Assembly: GCA_021779135.1 (NCBI GenBank)
Contig: JAJYBH010000006.1
Span: 1-53,911, forward strand
Direction of reading: 5' to 3'
Origin: Deltaproteobacteria bacterium
GTDB taxonomy: Bacteria > Desulfobacterota > Desulfuromonadia > Geobacterales > Pseudopelobacteraceae
Length of the DNA stretch: 53,911 bases
The position numbers were made by a program, and so were the translations under genes. The notes beneath the pieces are model-generated. The model was not told the origin of the DNA, ran no database searches, and saw only the letters and a program-made list of their open reading frames with translations. Positions 27,101-37,400 of the stretch are shown piece by piece (position 1 is the first letter of the stretch; each line of letters starts with the position of its first letter).

Positions 27101-28729
27101 CGTCATACCACGCCGGGTGTCGGACTGGTCTCGCCGCCGCCGCACCACGACATCTACTCCATCGAGGACCTGGCGGAGCTGATCCACGACCTGAAGAACG
27201 CCAACCGGCGCGCCCGCATCAGCGTCAAACTGGTCTCCGAGGTCGGCGTCGGCACGATTGCCGCCGGAGTGGCCAAAGCCCATGCCGATGTCGTGCTGAT
27301 CAGCGGCTATGACGGCGGTACCGGCGCCTCGCCCATCTCCAGCATCAAGCACGCCGGCCTTCCCTGGGAGCTCGGCCTGGCCGAGACACACCAGACCCTG
27401 CTCCTGAACAACCTGCGCAGCCGGATCGTCATCGAAGCCGATGGCCAGCTGAAGACCGGCCGCGATGTGGCCATCGCCGCCCTGCTGGGGGCCGAGGAAT
27501 TCGGCTTCGCCACCGCCCCGCTGGTGACACTGGGGTGCGTCATGATGCGCGTCTGCCACAGCAATACCTGCCCGACCGGCGTGGCGACCCAGGACCCGCT
27601 CCTGCGCAAGAATTTCACCGGAAAGCCGGAGCACGTAGTCAACTTCATGCGCTACGTGGCCCAGGAACTGCGCGAGATCATGGCACAACTAGGCTTCCGC
27701 ACCCTTAACGAGATGGTCGGCCGGGTCGATCTGCTGGAAGCCAGAAAAGCCATCGATCACTGGAAAGCCCAGGGGCTCGATTTCAGCAACATCCTGCACC
27801 AGCCGCAGGTCGGCCTGGAAGTCGGACGCTACTGCACCGAACAGCAGGACCACGGCCTGGAGAAATCCATCGACATGACCAGGCTGCTGGATATCTGCCG
27901 GCCGGCCATCGAACGGGGCGAAAAGGTCAGCGCCGAACTCCCGATCACCAACGTCGACCGCGTGGTGGGAACCATCCTCGGCAACGAGATCACCCGCAGC
28001 CATGGGGCCCAGGGGCTACCGGAGGGAACCGTCAAGCTGCGTTTCAACGGCTCTGCCGGGCAAAGCTTCGGCGCCTTCATACCGCGGGGGATCACCCTGG
28101 AACTTTCGGGAGATGCCAACGACTACCTCGGCAAGGGTCTCAGCGGCGGAACGATTGTTGTCTATCCGCCCGAGGGTTCGCCATTCAAGGCCGAAGAGAA
28201 TATCATTGCCGGCAACGTGGCCCTGTATGGCGCCACCAGCGGCACGGCCTACATCCGCGGCATGGCCGGCGAACGCTTCTGCGTCCGTAACTCCGGCGTC
28301 AATGCGGTTGTCGAGGGGGTCGGTGATCACGGCTGCGAATACATGACCGGCGGTGCCGTCGTAGTACTCGGTTCGACCGGACGCAACTTCGCGGCCGGCA
28401 TGAGCGGCGGGATAGCCTATGTACTGGATGAGCAGGGAGATTTCGCCAGCCGCTGCAATAGAGAAATGGTCGGCCTGGAGCAGCCTGACGATGGAGATAA
28501 AGCGACCATCCGGGACATGATCGAGAAACATGCCGAACTCACCGGGAGTAACCGGGCGGCAATGGTCCTGGACAACTGGGATGGATACGAGAACAGGTTT
28601 GTAAAGGTTCTGCCGATGGATTACAAGCGCGTGCTCCAGGCACTGGAACGGGCCCAGTCCGCGGGCCTGAGCGGTGATGACGCACTGGCTGCGGCCTTTG
28701 AAGAAAACTCCCACATCGCGGCCCATTAG
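24149..28729 (+). CDS. gltB: Glutamate synthase large subunit
   Basis: 1526 residues. A class II glutaminase domain starts at Cys22, exposed after removal of the propeptide ending FEHDA. A central domain and an FMN-binding synthase domain follow ([16 protein letters not shown], then [12 protein letters not shown]). The 3Fe-4S ligands lie in [15 protein letters not shown], and the C-terminal beta-helix carries GG/G repeats. Makes two glutamates from glutamine and 2-oxoglutarate. The ATG at 24149 has GAAGG seven bases upstream; one at 24119 lacks a site. gltD follows 64 bases later. Confidence 0.97.
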   Translation: MKNIRSPKKQGLYDPSFEHDACGVGFVANMKGIKSHEIIQQALTVLVNLDHRGACGCEPNTGDGAGILMQIPDSFLRKACAPLGIELPEPFQYGVGMIFTSPDATERNSARHILEKILAEEKVEIIGWRKVPTNNSSLGETAKAGEPQVRQLFLKRPASCADEQAFNRKLYIINQRAINEIQRAGVDESWYVSSLSTRTIIYKGMLMPVQVDQYYPELRDPEMVSAMALVHSRFSTNTFPSWDRAHPYHFLAHNGEINTLRGNVNWMNARQNLFSSELFGDDIKKTLPIINTNGSDSGMFDNCLELLVMGGRSLPHAVMMMVPEPWENHADMSEEKRAFYEYHSCLMEPWDGPAAIVFTDGRSIGAVLDRNGLRPSRYYITSDDLVIMASEAGVLPVEPEKVLKKGRLQPGRMFLVDTEQGRIVPDEEIKQELAAARPYAQWLKDNHIPLEDLPYAAEIHPPEGGSLTQRQQAFGYTYEDQRVVLGPMALDGMQPLGSMGTDTPLAVLSDQSQLLYNYFKQLFAQVTNPPIDPIREEIVTSTVSLIGSEANLLEPTAASARMIRLEHPLLSNQELEKLRRINLAGFKPAALSLLFPAAEGPAAMEKALQALFTAADQAVEDGSNILILSDRGVDRNNAAIPALLAASGLHHHLVSSGTRTRVSLILESGEPREVHHFAVLLGYGVNAINPYLAYESLDDMIQQGLLPDLDHKKAVKNFIKASIKGVVKTMAKMGISTVQSYRGAQIFEAVGLHHSVVDRYFTWTPSRIGGTDIEGIARELMERHARAYPERVAPEAILAPGGVYSWRKDGEEHQYNPLTITSLQKAVRTGDYREFKVFSSLIDEQNTKLYTLRGLLEFRKNIPSVPIDEVEPVEEIMKRFKTGAMSYGSISKEAHEALAIAMNRIGGRSNTGEGGEDPERFTWTNAQGDSKNSAIKQVASGRFGVTSNYLSNAGELQIKMAQGAKPGEGGELPGTKVYPWIAKTRHTTPGVGLVSPPPHHDIYSIEDLAELIHDLKNANRRARISVKLVSEVGVGTIAAGVAKAHADVVLISGYDGGTGASPISSIKHAGLPWELGLAETHQTLLLNNLRSRIVIEADGQLKTGRDVAIAALLGAEEFGFATAPLVTLGCVMMRVCHSNTCPTGVATQDPLLRKNFTGKPEHVVNFMRYVAQELREIMAQLGFRTLNEMVGRVDLLEARKAIDHWKAQGLDFSNILHQPQVGLEVGRYCTEQQDHGLEKSIDMTRLLDICRPAIERGEKVSAELPITNVDRVVGTILGNEITRSHGAQGLPEGTVKLRFNGSAGQSFGAFIPRGITLELSGDANDYLGKGLSGGTIVVYPPEGSPFKAEENIIAGNVALYGATSGTAYIRGMAGERFCVRNSGVNAVVEGVGDHGCEYMTGGAVVVLGSTGRNFAAGMSGGIAYVLDEQGDFASRCNREMVGLEQPDDGDKATIRDMIEKHAELTGSNRAAMVLDNWDGYENRFVKVLPMDYKRVLQALERAQSAGLSGDDALAAAFEENSHIAAH

Positions 28730-28793
28730 CAGGCCGGGTCAGGTGACAGGTAATCACGACACTAATTTTCAACTAATGACATAGGAAACGAAC

Positions 28794-30275
28794 ATGGGAA
28801 AACCAACCGGATTTATGGAATATCCTCGCGAGGTACCGACTGACCGGTCACCTTTGGAGCGCATCAAGGACTGGGACGAGTTCCACCTGCACATGCCCGA
28901 GGCAGACTTGCGCAAGCAGGGCGCTCGCTGCATGGACTGCGGCATACCCTTCTGCCACACGGGTGTCCTGATCAGCGGTATGGCCAGCGGTTGTCCGGTC
29001 AATAACCTGATACCCGAATGGAACGACCTGATCTATCGCAACCTCTGGCACCTGGCGCTGGACAGGCTGCACAAGACCAACAACTTTCCTGAATTTACCG
29101 GACGGGTCTGCCCGGCCCCCTGCGAAGGCTCCTGCACATTGGCCAGCATCGACCCGGCCGTCACCATCAAGAACATCGAGGTCAGCATTGTCGAGCGCGG
29201 CTTTGAAGAGGGTTGGATCGTGGCGGCACCGCCGGCAACCCGGACCGGCAAGCAGGTGGCGGTCGTCGGTTCCGGCCCTGCCGGCCTGTCGGCAGCCGCC
29301 CAGCTCAACAAGGCCGGTCACACGGTGACCGTCTTCGAGCGCGCTGACCTGCCGGGCGGCCTGCTCATGTACGGCATACCCAATATGAAGCTCGACAAGC
29401 GCCAGGTTGTGCTGCGCCGCATCTCGCTACTGGAGGAAGAAGGGATCAGGTTCGTCTGCAACACCGAAGTAGGCGGCGCCGCGTACCCCACGGAAAAGCT
29501 GCGCAGTGAATTTGACGCCGTGGTACTGACAACCGGAGCCACCCTGCCGCGCGACCTCCCGGTCGAGGGTCGCAACCTGAAGGGCATCCATTTCGCCATG
29601 GACTTCCTGACCGCCAACACCCAGGCGCTGCTTGCCAAGAGTGACGACTTCATCTCGGCTAAGGGCAAGGATGTCATCATCATCGGCGGCGGCGACACCG
29701 GTACCGACTGCGTCGGCACATCCCTCCGCCACGGTTGTCGCACGGTCAGCCAACTGGAGATCATGCCGCGCTCGCCGGACGAGCGGGCCGCCGACAACCC
29801 CTGGCCGGAATGGCCCAAAACCCACAAAACCGACTACGGCCAGGAAGAGGCTGCCGCCTTGTTTGGCGCCGATCCACGCGTCTACCTCACAACCGCCACC
29901 AAGTTCGAGGGTGACGCGAGCGGCAATGTCACATCGGTTCACACCGTTCAGGTGAGCTGGGAAAAAAATGACAAGGGTCAGTTCATTCCGAAGCCGTTGG
30001 CCGGCACTGAAAAGGTCCTGCCCGCTCAACTGGTCCTGTTGGCCATGGGCTTCCTCGGACCCGAGCAGCCATTGATCGAATCACTGGGATTGGAGCGTGA
30101 TGCGCGCAGCAACATCAAGGCCGACTACGAAAAATACGCTACCAGCCTGCCGGGTGTGTTTGCAGCCGGTGACTGTCGCCGTGGTCAGAGCCTCGTGGTG
30201 TGGGCCTTCAATGAGGGGCGTGGCGCGGCGCGGGAGTGCGACCGCTACCTGATGGGATCAACGGAGTTACCCTAG
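28794..30275 (+). CDS. gltD: Glutamate synthase small subunit
   Basis: 493 residues. N-terminal 4Fe-4S ligands lie in [16 protein letters not shown] and CPAPCEGSC. The FAD site is [14 protein letters not shown] (about 152) and the NADPH site [14 protein letters not shown] (about 295). [16 protein letters not shown] is the C-terminal FAD contact. Supplies NADPH electrons to GltB. AGGAAA precedes the ATG; the terminator at 30310 closes the operon. Confidence 0.97.
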   Translation: MGKPTGFMEYPREVPTDRSPLERIKDWDEFHLHMPEADLRKQGARCMDCGIPFCHTGVLISGMASGCPVNNLIPEWNDLIYRNLWHLALDRLHKTNNFPEFTGRVCPAPCEGSCTLASIDPAVTIKNIEVSIVERGFEEGWIVAAPPATRTGKQVAVVGSGPAGLSAAAQLNKAGHTVTVFERADLPGGLLMYGIPNMKLDKRQVVLRRISLLEEEGIRFVCNTEVGGAAYPTEKLRSEFDAVVLTTGATLPRDLPVEGRNLKGIHFAMDFLTANTQALLAKSDDFISAKGKDVIIIGGGDTGTDCVGTSLRHGCRTVSQLEIMPRSPDERAADNPWPEWPKTHKTDYGQEEAAALFGADPRVYLTTATKFEGDASGNVTSVHTVQVSWEKNDKGQFIPKPLAGTEKVLPAQLVLLAMGFLGPEQPLIESLGLERDARSNIKADYEKYATSLPGVFAAGDCRRGQSLVVWAFNEGRGAARECDRYLMGSTELP

Positions 30276-30309
30276 CAGGCGTTCAATCAAATACGTTTGG
30301 CGCACAACT

Positions 30310-30346
30310 AAAAGACCCGCTTCCATGACTTGGAAGCGGGTCTTTT
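30310..30346. terminator. Bidirectional terminator between gltD and HU
   Basis: AAAAGACCCGCTTCCA / TGGAAGCGGGTCTTTT with loop TGACT. It is followed directly by the 14-base perfect palindrome GCACAAATTTGTGC (30347-30360). Confidence 0.93.
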
Positions 30347-30377
30347 GCACAAATTTGTGCGGCCTGCGGGTTATGGA

Positions 30378-30698
30378 CTATTTCTTTTTAACAGGAGCCT
30401 TAGCCTTCGGTGCAGCCTTTGCCGGCTTGGCGGTGAGATCCTTCAGCGCCTTACCTGGGGTGAATTTGCCGTTCGTCTTGGCGGCGATCTTGATAGCCTT
30501 GCCGGTCTGGGGGTTTCTGCCGGTACGGGCGGCACGGGTCACCGCGCTGAAGGTACCGAAACCGACCAGAGTAACCTTCTCACCGCTCTTGATGGCTGCG
30601 GTGGTTGCAGCAATAAAGCTGTTCAGCGCCTTCTCTGCCTGAACTTTTGTACACCCGGCATCTTCTGCAATCTTTGCTACGAGCTCTACTTTGGTCAT
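30378..30698 (-). CDS. HU-type nucleoid protein with basic tail
   Basis: 106 residues. The first 90 are a standard HU fold (MTKVELVAKIAEDAG, GFGTFSAVTRAARTGRNPQTG). The last 18 or so form a Lys/Ala/Pro tail (PAKAAPKAKAPVKKK) like histone H1 tails. Bends and compacts DNA; the tail should add non-specific DNA affinity. TAGGAGGACTT precedes the ATG. Confidence 0.93.
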   Translation of the reverse strand: MTKVELVAKIAEDAGCTKVQAEKALNSFIAATTAAIKSGEKVTLVGFGTFSAVTRAARTGRNPQTGKAIKIAAKTNGKFTPGKALKDLTAKPAKAAPKAKAPVKKK

Positions 30699-30723
30699 AA
30701 GTCCTCCTAAAATGAGATTTACC

Positions 30724-30752
30724 TATATATAGCTCAAAATAACCGTTGTCTA
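30724..30752 (-). promoter_or_regulatory. Promoter of the HU gene
   Basis: On the minus strand TAGACA (30747-30752), 17 bases and TATATA (30724-30729), about 25 bases before the start codon. The spacer from 30753 to 31022 contains no gene. Confidence 0.6.
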
Positions 30753-31022
30753 CAACAAAGTTAGCCTTTTGTTAAAGAGTGCAATAAAAATTCTTATCCG
30801 CGGATTTACAGAAAGTTTCTTCCCGTTCCAGCCAGCATTCCCATTGCGGTTGAATGCAGCCTGTCAATGCCTGCGCTGATTTCAACTGCTATCACAAATC
30901 AGGAGACACATACTGATTGGGAATCATTCCGCGCTGACCCGCTATTTCGTTGATTTTAAACAGATAGTCACAGTATCCAAAATCTTATTGCAAATCCTCA
31001 ACCGGGCGACTGAATTTTAGGC

Positions 31023-31051
31023 TTGACTCCACCCACCATATTTGCTAATTA
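31023..31051 (+). promoter_or_regulatory. Promoter of tRNA-Asn
   Basis: TTGACT (31023-31028), 17 bases, TAATTA (31046-31051); the mature tRNA begins at 31065. Confidence 0.6.
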
Positions 31052-31064
31052 AGTCACTTCCTAT

Positions 31065-31140
31065 TCCCCATTAGCTCAGTCGGTAGAGCAGGTGACTGTT
31101 AATCACCTTGTCCGTGGTTCGAGTCCGCGATGGGGAGCCA
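31065..31140 (+). tRNA. tRNA-Asn(GTT)
   Basis: 76 bases with complete cloverleaf: acceptor TCCCCAT/ATGGGGA, D arm AGCTCAGTCGGTAGAGC, anticodon arm GGTGA-CTGTTAA-TCACC (anticodon GTT), T arm CGTGG-TTCGAGT-CCGCG, discriminator G, encoded CCA. It is intact and marks the left edge of the 13-kb island whose right edge carries a degraded copy of its 3' end (44102-44180). Confidence 0.97.
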
Positions 31141-31148
31141 AAAACAAC

Positions 31149-31182
31149 AAGGGCTTACAGATTATCTCTGTAGGCCCTTTTT
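31149..31182 (+). terminator. Terminator of tRNA-Asn
   Basis: GGGCTTACAG / CTGTAGGCCC with seven-base loop and a T-run. A related hairpin recurs at 44130-44166. Bases 31183-31444 hold no gene that I can support. Confidence 0.88.
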
Positions 31183-31444
31183 CTTTGTGCCGTAGCAAAT
31201 GCCGTAATAAAGTTTTCGTGCATGGATTTTTCTTTCCCTTTTTCCTTCACCTTTTTCTCTTCTTTTTAACCTTTCATCGTTATCAATCCATTCTCCGAGA
31301 TTTTCATGTTCCGCCTACCGTGACGTACGCACAAGGAAAATAAAGCTTAGGTGGGCGGTTGCCGATCGTTTGGCAGGAAGGGAGACACCTCAGCATGAGA
31401 AATACCACGCCAAACCCGTGTGAGCCGCACTTGTCAAACTTCTC

Positions 31445-32257
31445 CTACTTCATTATTCTCGTGACTGACTCAACATTTATTACATCAATAATCTGCAGCC
31501 TCTGAAGGAAGCGGGCAAACTCACGCAGTGTCATCAAATCCTTCTCGGGTATTCCCTCCGGGTCAAAATGCATGACGTCATTTCTGATTTTCCTGACACT
31601 CTCAAACTTCTCCATACAGGTTTTACGATCAACGGTAATGTTCAGCTTGTCCCATCGTTCCTGGTTTTCAAGCAACCGTATGTACTCTCCGTACGAAAGA
31701 TCGGCAACGGAGGCGACGACGCGTTTTGTATCTGTCGGGTCTTTTGCAGACTCTAATTCTTTGGGAGTAAACCGTTGGCTGATGACTTGCCGCACGTGGT
31801 TTTCGATTTCTCCAAGCAACAGGAATGGCTCTGCCAGTTGTTGAAACTGCAGACTCAGGTCACTTGCTGTCACGATGCCGGTAATCTTCTGATCGTGTCC
31901 GCGAACCAGCACATACTGGTGTTCCGCAATTATGCCGATTGCTGAAAAAAACGATGCATCAGAACGAATCTCCTGGTGTTGCTCCATTAACTCACGAGCT
32001 ACCGAACAATACTTACCCATAGCCAGGCGGCTACCGATAGATGTCCACGTAATAATTCCTTTGACGTCTCTTCCGCTCGTCATTACCGGCAACTGGGAAA
32101 AGTCATTGGTGAGCAAATGAGTAACGACTTCTTCCAGCTTAGTGTCAGGGGACACGGCAAGAGGTTTACGGGCTGAAGAAGCAAGTTTGCTGATGCGATA
32201 TATCGGGTCGGCGTATGCTGGATGTGGCCGCTTTTCTTCTCCTTGATCACCTTTCAT
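31445..32257 (-). CDS. CBS-pair protein with C-terminal HEPN-like domain
   Basis: 270 residues. Two CBS modules occupy about 25-140 (PLAVSPDTKLEEVVTHLLTNDFSQLPVM, DVKGIITWTSIG, HQYVLVRGHDQKITGIVTASDL), a sensor of adenine nucleotides. The C-terminal half ends in FESVRKIRNDVMHFDPEG. Its R-x4-H pattern is that of HEPN/Swt1-type domains, many of which are RNases or toxins. The start at 32257 has AAGGAG eight bases before; a GTG three codons earlier overlaps that site. It lies 84 bases after mlaA on the same strand and could be cotranscribed. Nuclease activity is inference. Confidence 0.72.
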   Translation of the reverse strand: MKGDQGEEKRPHPAYADPIYRISKLASSARKPLAVSPDTKLEEVVTHLLTNDFSQLPVMTSGRDVKGIITWTSIGSRLAMGKYCSVARELMEQHQEIRSDASFFSAIGIIAEHQYVLVRGHDQKITGIVTASDLSLQFQQLAEPFLLLGEIENHVRQVISQRFTPKELESAKDPTDTKRVVASVADLSYGEYIRLLENQERWDKLNITVDRKTCMEKFESVRKIRNDVMHFDPEGIPEKDLMTLREFARFLQRLQIIDVINVESVTRIMK

Positions 32258-32340
32258 TTTGATCACTCCTTTTTTCCGCGCAATTGAAAACTCTGCCGTG
32301 CCGCCCGGGCCTGGGACTCGGCGAATCCCCTACCCCAGCC

Positions 32341-33102
32341 TTACTTGATGGTTGTAAACTCCCGCCGCTCGCTGAAGATGTAGCGAACCATGTAGTATTC
32401 GAAGGGGTAGTCGCTTTCGTAGTAGCGGAAGCATTGCCTGTGGCGCAGATCCACTGCCTCAAGAGCGGTGGCCCCGGTCTCGATCTCACTGCTGGCCCCG
32501 GTCCCTCCAAAAGGATCAATACTGCCCACGATCGCCCAACGGACCGCCCCATCGACGGCGAGTCCGCCGGCATTGCGAACCGTGCTCGGACCGAGAAGCG
32601 GCAGGACCAGATACGGGCCGGTACCGACCCCCCAGGTTTCCAGGGTGCGATCGAAGTCCTCGTGCTGCTGCCGCCAGCCAAAGGAGGTCGCCGGATCGAA
32701 AAGCCCGCCGATCCCGATGGTCGAGTTGGTCAGAAACCGGCCGAAGGTCACCAGGGACTTCTTCCCTTTTGCTTGCAGGATGCTGTTGTATAAGGTCCGA
32801 ACCTCGCGGATGTTGGCGAAAAAATTGCTGACGCCGGTCTGAACAAAACCGGGAGTTGCCGCTTCGTAGGCATTGACCACCGGGAGGAAGAAAAAGCGGT
32901 CGGCCTCATAGTTGAACTTGTACATGCCTTTATTGAAGCCTTCCCATGGATCGCGCGTGTGCGAAACGCTCTCGTCGTCGCTGAATTCGCTCACCGTGTG
33001 CAAGGGCTGGATTTCTGAAGCGATATGCGCGTTGCTTGCGGCACAGCCGGTTAAAAACAGGGATAATCCAAGGGTGAGCGCAATTTTTACCATGTAATTC
33101 AT
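32341..33102 (-). CDS. mlaA: MlaA/VacJ-family outer-membrane lipoprotein
   Basis: 253 residues. Signal with lipobox LFLTGC (Cys about 20). The family core follows: DPWEGFNKGMYKFNYEADRFFFLPV, GVSNFFANIREVRTLYN, FGRFLTNSTIGIGGLFDPAT and FDRTLETWGVGTGPYLVLPLLGPST. MlaA sits in the outer membrane and removes misplaced phospholipids in the Mla pathway. Here it is the distal gene of an RND pump operon, 10 bases after the hydrolase, with no MCE or mlaBCDEF genes nearby. Its link to the pump is therefore the point of interest. Confidence 0.92.
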   Translation of the reverse strand: MNYMVKIALTLGLSLFLTGCAASNAHIASEIQPLHTVSEFSDDESVSHTRDPWEGFNKGMYKFNYEADRFFFLPVVNAYEAATPGFVQTGVSNFFANIREVRTLYNSILQAKGKKSLVTFGRFLTNSTIGIGGLFDPATSFGWRQQHEDFDRTLETWGVGTGPYLVLPLLGPSTVRNAGGLAVDGAVRWAIVGSIDPFGGTGASSEIETGATALEAVDLRHRQCFRYYESDYPFEYYMVRYIFSERREFTTIK

Positions 33103-33112
33103 TTTCAGCTCC

Positions 33113-34390
33113 TTACCATGTAGCCGAGCCCAGCCTGTCGATCAGAAAGGCCATGTTGTCGCGGTACTCAAGGTTGCCGAGATGCCCGCCACAGGGATAG
33201 ATCTTGATCCGGGGGCCGAAAACCCGGCGCAGATAGTCGAGTTCCCCCGGAGCCAGGATGAAATCGTCCTCGTTGGTAATAACGCCAATTTTTGTGGAGG
33301 AGGCAAGGTAGCTTTCGATGCTTTTGAGACTCAGCGCTTCGATGAGCTCCTCCCGGGAGAGGCCGGGTTGCCTGCTCTGAAAATACGGGTAGAAATACTC
33401 GTTGAAGTAGTCGAGGAAGGAGAGGTGCAGACAGGTCCAGAAATAGTCGTCCAGGGCATCGCTGTTTTTCAACGCCTTGTTCTTCGGGATGACATAGCCG
33501 CCGTTGGTCATGGCGTCGGAGGTGAAGATCATCCCGGCGGAGCCGATGCGGAAGGAAACCGCGATCAGCCCCCCTGCTTCGTTCCGGTCCAGGAGCCGGG
33601 CCTGGTAGGCGGAGTAGAGAAAGTCATCGTCAATGCCGACGAAAGCCCCCTTACGGTAGAAATTGGTACTTTTCGTCATCACGCGGTTGAAGAATGCTCC
33701 GACCCTCCGGTGACCTCCCGGGATGTCGTCCAATAGCCCCTCTATTCTCGATACAGAGGTGTACAGGCTCACCGAGGGATTGATCATCAACACCCTGCGG
33801 AAATCAAAGACCTTACGCTCTTCGTCCAGCTTGGCAACGTAGGCAGCCTCGGTCCCGCCGAGGCTGTATCCGGCGAGGAGAAAACGGGAGACTTCGATAT
33901 GTCCCTTGGATACGTTCCAGATCTGCTCCATGGCTTGATAGAGATCAGCGGCATCTTCTGTCAAATTCCCCGGCACATGGCTGGTTGAGACATTGATGAT
34001 GAAGTTGGAGGAGGTCGGAGAAGGAAGCGCAACGACATGAAAACCAGCGCGGTACAGGTTGTTCACGAGTGCAAGCATCTTCGACGACTTGCTGCTGCCA
34101 CCGGTCCCCGCAATGAGGAAGATCAGGGGAGCCTTCCGGTCCTGAAACGCTGCCGTGTAGCGCAGCCCATGGTCATAAAAGAAGATCTCCGGCTTCTTCA
34201 AATCCGTTTCCAGGACCATGGTCTTGACCGGAATCTCCCCGCGAAGCTCAGGCCTCAAGTTCTGCGGAGTGCCCAGAATCGTCGCTGCGTAGGAGTCGTC
34301 AATCGGATAACCATAATCTGCGCTGCCTCTCCAGGCAAAAGCTGGTGTAAGCAGAAAGAAGCAAATGAGCATAGTTCCCGCAATTTTCAT
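33113..34390 (-). CDS. Periplasmic alpha/beta-hydrolase, lipase/esterase-like
   Basis: 425 residues. A signal peptide (MLICFFLLTPAFA) indicates export. LIFLIAGTGGSSKSSKM resembles an oxyanion loop, FLLAGYSLGGTEAAY is the nucleophile elbow with Ser, ITNEDDFILAPGELDYL is a candidate acid, and YPCGGHLGNLEY supplies the His. No named family is certain; an esterase, lipase or acyltransferase is likely. It is tightly packed between the RND-TolC fusion (23 bases) and mlaA (10 bases), so an envelope lipid substrate is plausible but unproven. Confidence 0.75.
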   Translation of the reverse strand: MKIAGTMLICFFLLTPAFAWRGSADYGYPIDDSYAATILGTPQNLRPELRGEIPVKTMVLETDLKKPEIFFYDHGLRYTAAFQDRKAPLIFLIAGTGGSSKSSKMLALVNNLYRAGFHVVALPSPTSSNFIINVSTSHVPGNLTEDAADLYQAMEQIWNVSKGHIEVSRFLLAGYSLGGTEAAYVAKLDEERKVFDFRRVLMINPSVSLYTSVSRIEGLLDDIPGGHRRVGAFFNRVMTKSTNFYRKGAFVGIDDDFLYSAYQARLLDRNEAGGLIAVSFRIGSAGMIFTSDAMTNGGYVIPKNKALKNSDALDDYFWTCLHLSFLDYFNEYFYPYFQSRQPGLSREELIEALSLKSIESYLASSTKIGVITNEDDFILAPGELDYLRRVFGPRIKIYPCGGHLGNLEYRDNMAFLIDRLGSATW

Positions 34391-34413
34391 AGCTGATCCC
34401 TTTCTCCCAATCC

Positions 34414-37400
34414 CTACCGGCTTGATGCAAGCACCCCAGTGATCCGGTCTAGCTCGGCCCGGGCCAGACGGTATTGCAGCGAAGCCTGTAGCTCCTCCAT
34501 CTCCGCTTTTTTCAGTGCAGCAACCGCTTCGGCATGCGTTGCCGTCGTGACAGTCCCCGCCTTGATGCCGTTTTCACTGAGCCGTGCGTTCTCCTGGGAC
34601 AGGGAGAGCGCCTCGCGGGCAACGTCCATCATCTGTTTCGAGCGGTCAAGCTTCCGGTACACCTTATCGAGTTCAATCCCGATCCGCTTGTCGATCCGCG
34701 CCAGGTTCTCTTCCGCTTGTGACAGCTGGGCGACTCGCTGGCCGATTTCGCCTTTCCGTTTCCCCCAGTCGAAAATATTCCAGGTCAGTTCGGCCCCGAA
34801 GATGCCAATGTTGTCCTTCAGAAACGGCGCTCCGTCCTGGTAGCCGTGCTTGGCAAAGATCGTCACGTCGGGGATGTACTCGTACTTGGCCGCCTTCACC
34901 GCGTGCTGCGACTTTTCCAGGGTTTTGCGAGCAGCAAGCAGTTCGCCGTTTCGCGTTCTGGCCTCCTCATAGGACTGGACTTTTGACAGTTCCGTCTGCT
35001 CCGGCAAACCCGCCTCGGTCACTTCCAGGATCGCGTCACTCGGCAGTCCCAACAGCTCGTTGAGCTCAGAGGTTACGTCCGAGATGCGGTTTTCCGCTGC
35101 AATGAGCGCCTGTCTGCCTTGGAGCAGATTGGCCTTGGCCGAGATTACGGCAACATCGAGCACATTCCCCGCCTTTACCGCCTCCTCGGCGTCGCGCAGG
35201 CTCTCCTGTGCCGCACTGAGCGAGGCCTGGGCGGCATCCCTTTCCTTGTCCGCAACCAGCAGCGCGTAATAGAGCTGGTGCACCGCAAGGACCGTCTCGT
35301 TTGCCGACCTGGTCAGCTCCGCTTGCGCAATGGCGCGATCCGCCCGGGCAATCTGGTTGGCTTCATGAATCTTGAGCAGCTGCGTCGTCGGCTGCGCCAG
35401 GGTCGTTTCGCTGTAGAGGACGCTAGAGCGACTCTGGCTCAACTTCACATCGTTGTTGGGGAAAGGCCCGCCGCCAACATTTCCCAGGCTGCCCGCCGGT
35501 ATGGTGACAAGCTGCTTGTCGGACATGGCCATATATTTGGTGTTGTTGGAAAGGAACGGAAAATATTGAGCCCGCGCCGAGACGATTTTCTGATCGCTCT
35601 CCGTCACCTTTGCCCGGCCGATTTTGAGCACCGAGTTCTGCTGCAGAGCCAGTCCGACCGCCTGCGACAGCGTCAGGGAATGCTTCAGCGGCTCTGCCGA
35701 GGCCTCCCCTCCCGTTGCAAAAAGGGTACATAGTGCGATCATTGCGGTGACGACAGCAGCTGACGTGCCGGCCCCATCCTTGGCAACGAGGGATTTGACG
35801 ACCACGAAGATGACCGGGACAACCAGGAGCGTGAAGAACATCGAGAAGATGAGGCCGAAGGCGATGACGCTTGCCAGCGGGCTCCAGAGGCTCGACCCGG
35901 AGATGATCATCGGCGTCACCCCCACTGCGGCCGCCATGGTGGTGAGGAAGATGGGGCGCAGACGTCTGGTCCCCGCGTCCCGTGCCGCCTGCTCCAGGGT
36001 TTCTCCCTCGGCGACCCGTTCGTTGCAGTAATCCACCAGGATGATGCCGTTTCTCACCACGATGCCGCACAGGCTGATGAGCCCCATGAAGGCGGTGAAG
36101 CCGAAGGGGTTGTGGGTGATGAGGAGTCCGAAGATCGCCCCGAACAGGGTGAGCGGGATAGAGGCCATCACCACCAGTGGGTCTGATATGTTCCTGAACT
36201 GCACCAGCAGGACCAGGAAGATCGCCACCAGGCTGATCCCAAGGGCGCCGACCATCTGCGGGAAGGTCTCGTCCTGGTTGAATTTCTCGCCGCCGTAGTC
36301 GATCCGGTAGCCGGCCGGCAGTTCCAGCGTTTTGATCCGCGGCATTGCTTCCTCCAGTATTTTCGAGGCGTAGTGCCTCGGCTTGGCGAAGGCCCGGATC
36401 GTCAGGGTGCGCACGCCGTTCCTGCGGACGATCCTGCTGGTCTGCCACTCCGGTGCAAGCTGGGCAACGGCGCGGAGCGGGACCCTGGCGCGGGTCAGTT
36501 CCGAGTTGAGATAGGTATTGCCGATGTCCGCGAACCTTGAGCGGGAGGCCGGGTCCAGGCGCAGTTTGATGCTGACCGGACGGTCCCCTTCCCAGAAGGT
36601 GCTGACTGCACTGCCGTCAAAGGCCCCGGCCATGGTCTGCGATACCGACGCGTCCGTTATGCCGAGACGGTTGGCCAGCTCGTCGTTGACCTTCATGTCC
36701 ACCATGTATGAATCGTTGAAGTAGTCGCGGAACACATACTGTGCATTCGGTACGCCCTCCAGAATCCCCTGCACCTTTTCCCCAATCCGCTTCAGCTCGC
36801 CGATGTCGTCACCGGAGATGCGCACCTCGATGGGCGCCTCCGTCTGGGCCCCCTGCTGGAGCTCCTTCACGATCACCATCGCCTCCGGCGCCACTTTTGC
36901 CAGCGTTGGGCGCAGTTCCTTCACCAGCCGCGTGGTGTCCTCTATCGAGGCGGTATTGACGATGAACTGACCGTAGGCGCCGTCGGGCTGCTGCGGGTTG
37001 ACGTTGTAGTAGAATCTCGGGGAGCTCTGCCCGACGAAGGTGGCGTAGTGTTCAATACCTTTGCTCGACGCAAGGGTTTTTTCGATCCGCCCCATGACCG
37101 CGTCGGTCGCTTCGATCCGCGTTCCCTGGGGCATCCAGACATCGATCACGAACTGGTCGCGCTCGGCGGACGGGAAGAACTGCTGCGGCACCAGGGCAAA
37201 GAGCATGATCCCGAAGGCGATAGCACTCCCCCCGAGGGTGAAGGCCAGCCACTTCCTTTTCATGAAGCGGTTGATCCAGACCCCGTAGGTATCCTGGAGC
37301 CGGTCCAGCAGGCTCTTCCTCTCCTTGCCGTGATCCTGCTCGGCGTCGTGGTCGTGCAGCCCCTTCTTGATGAATGTTCTGCAGAGCAGGGGGGTCAGCA

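Noticed and set aside
30347-30360. GCACAAATTTGTGC palindrome as a regulator site
   Set aside because: It lies between convergent gene ends, directly after a terminator, so a regulatory role is unlikely; noted only as a perfect palindrome.
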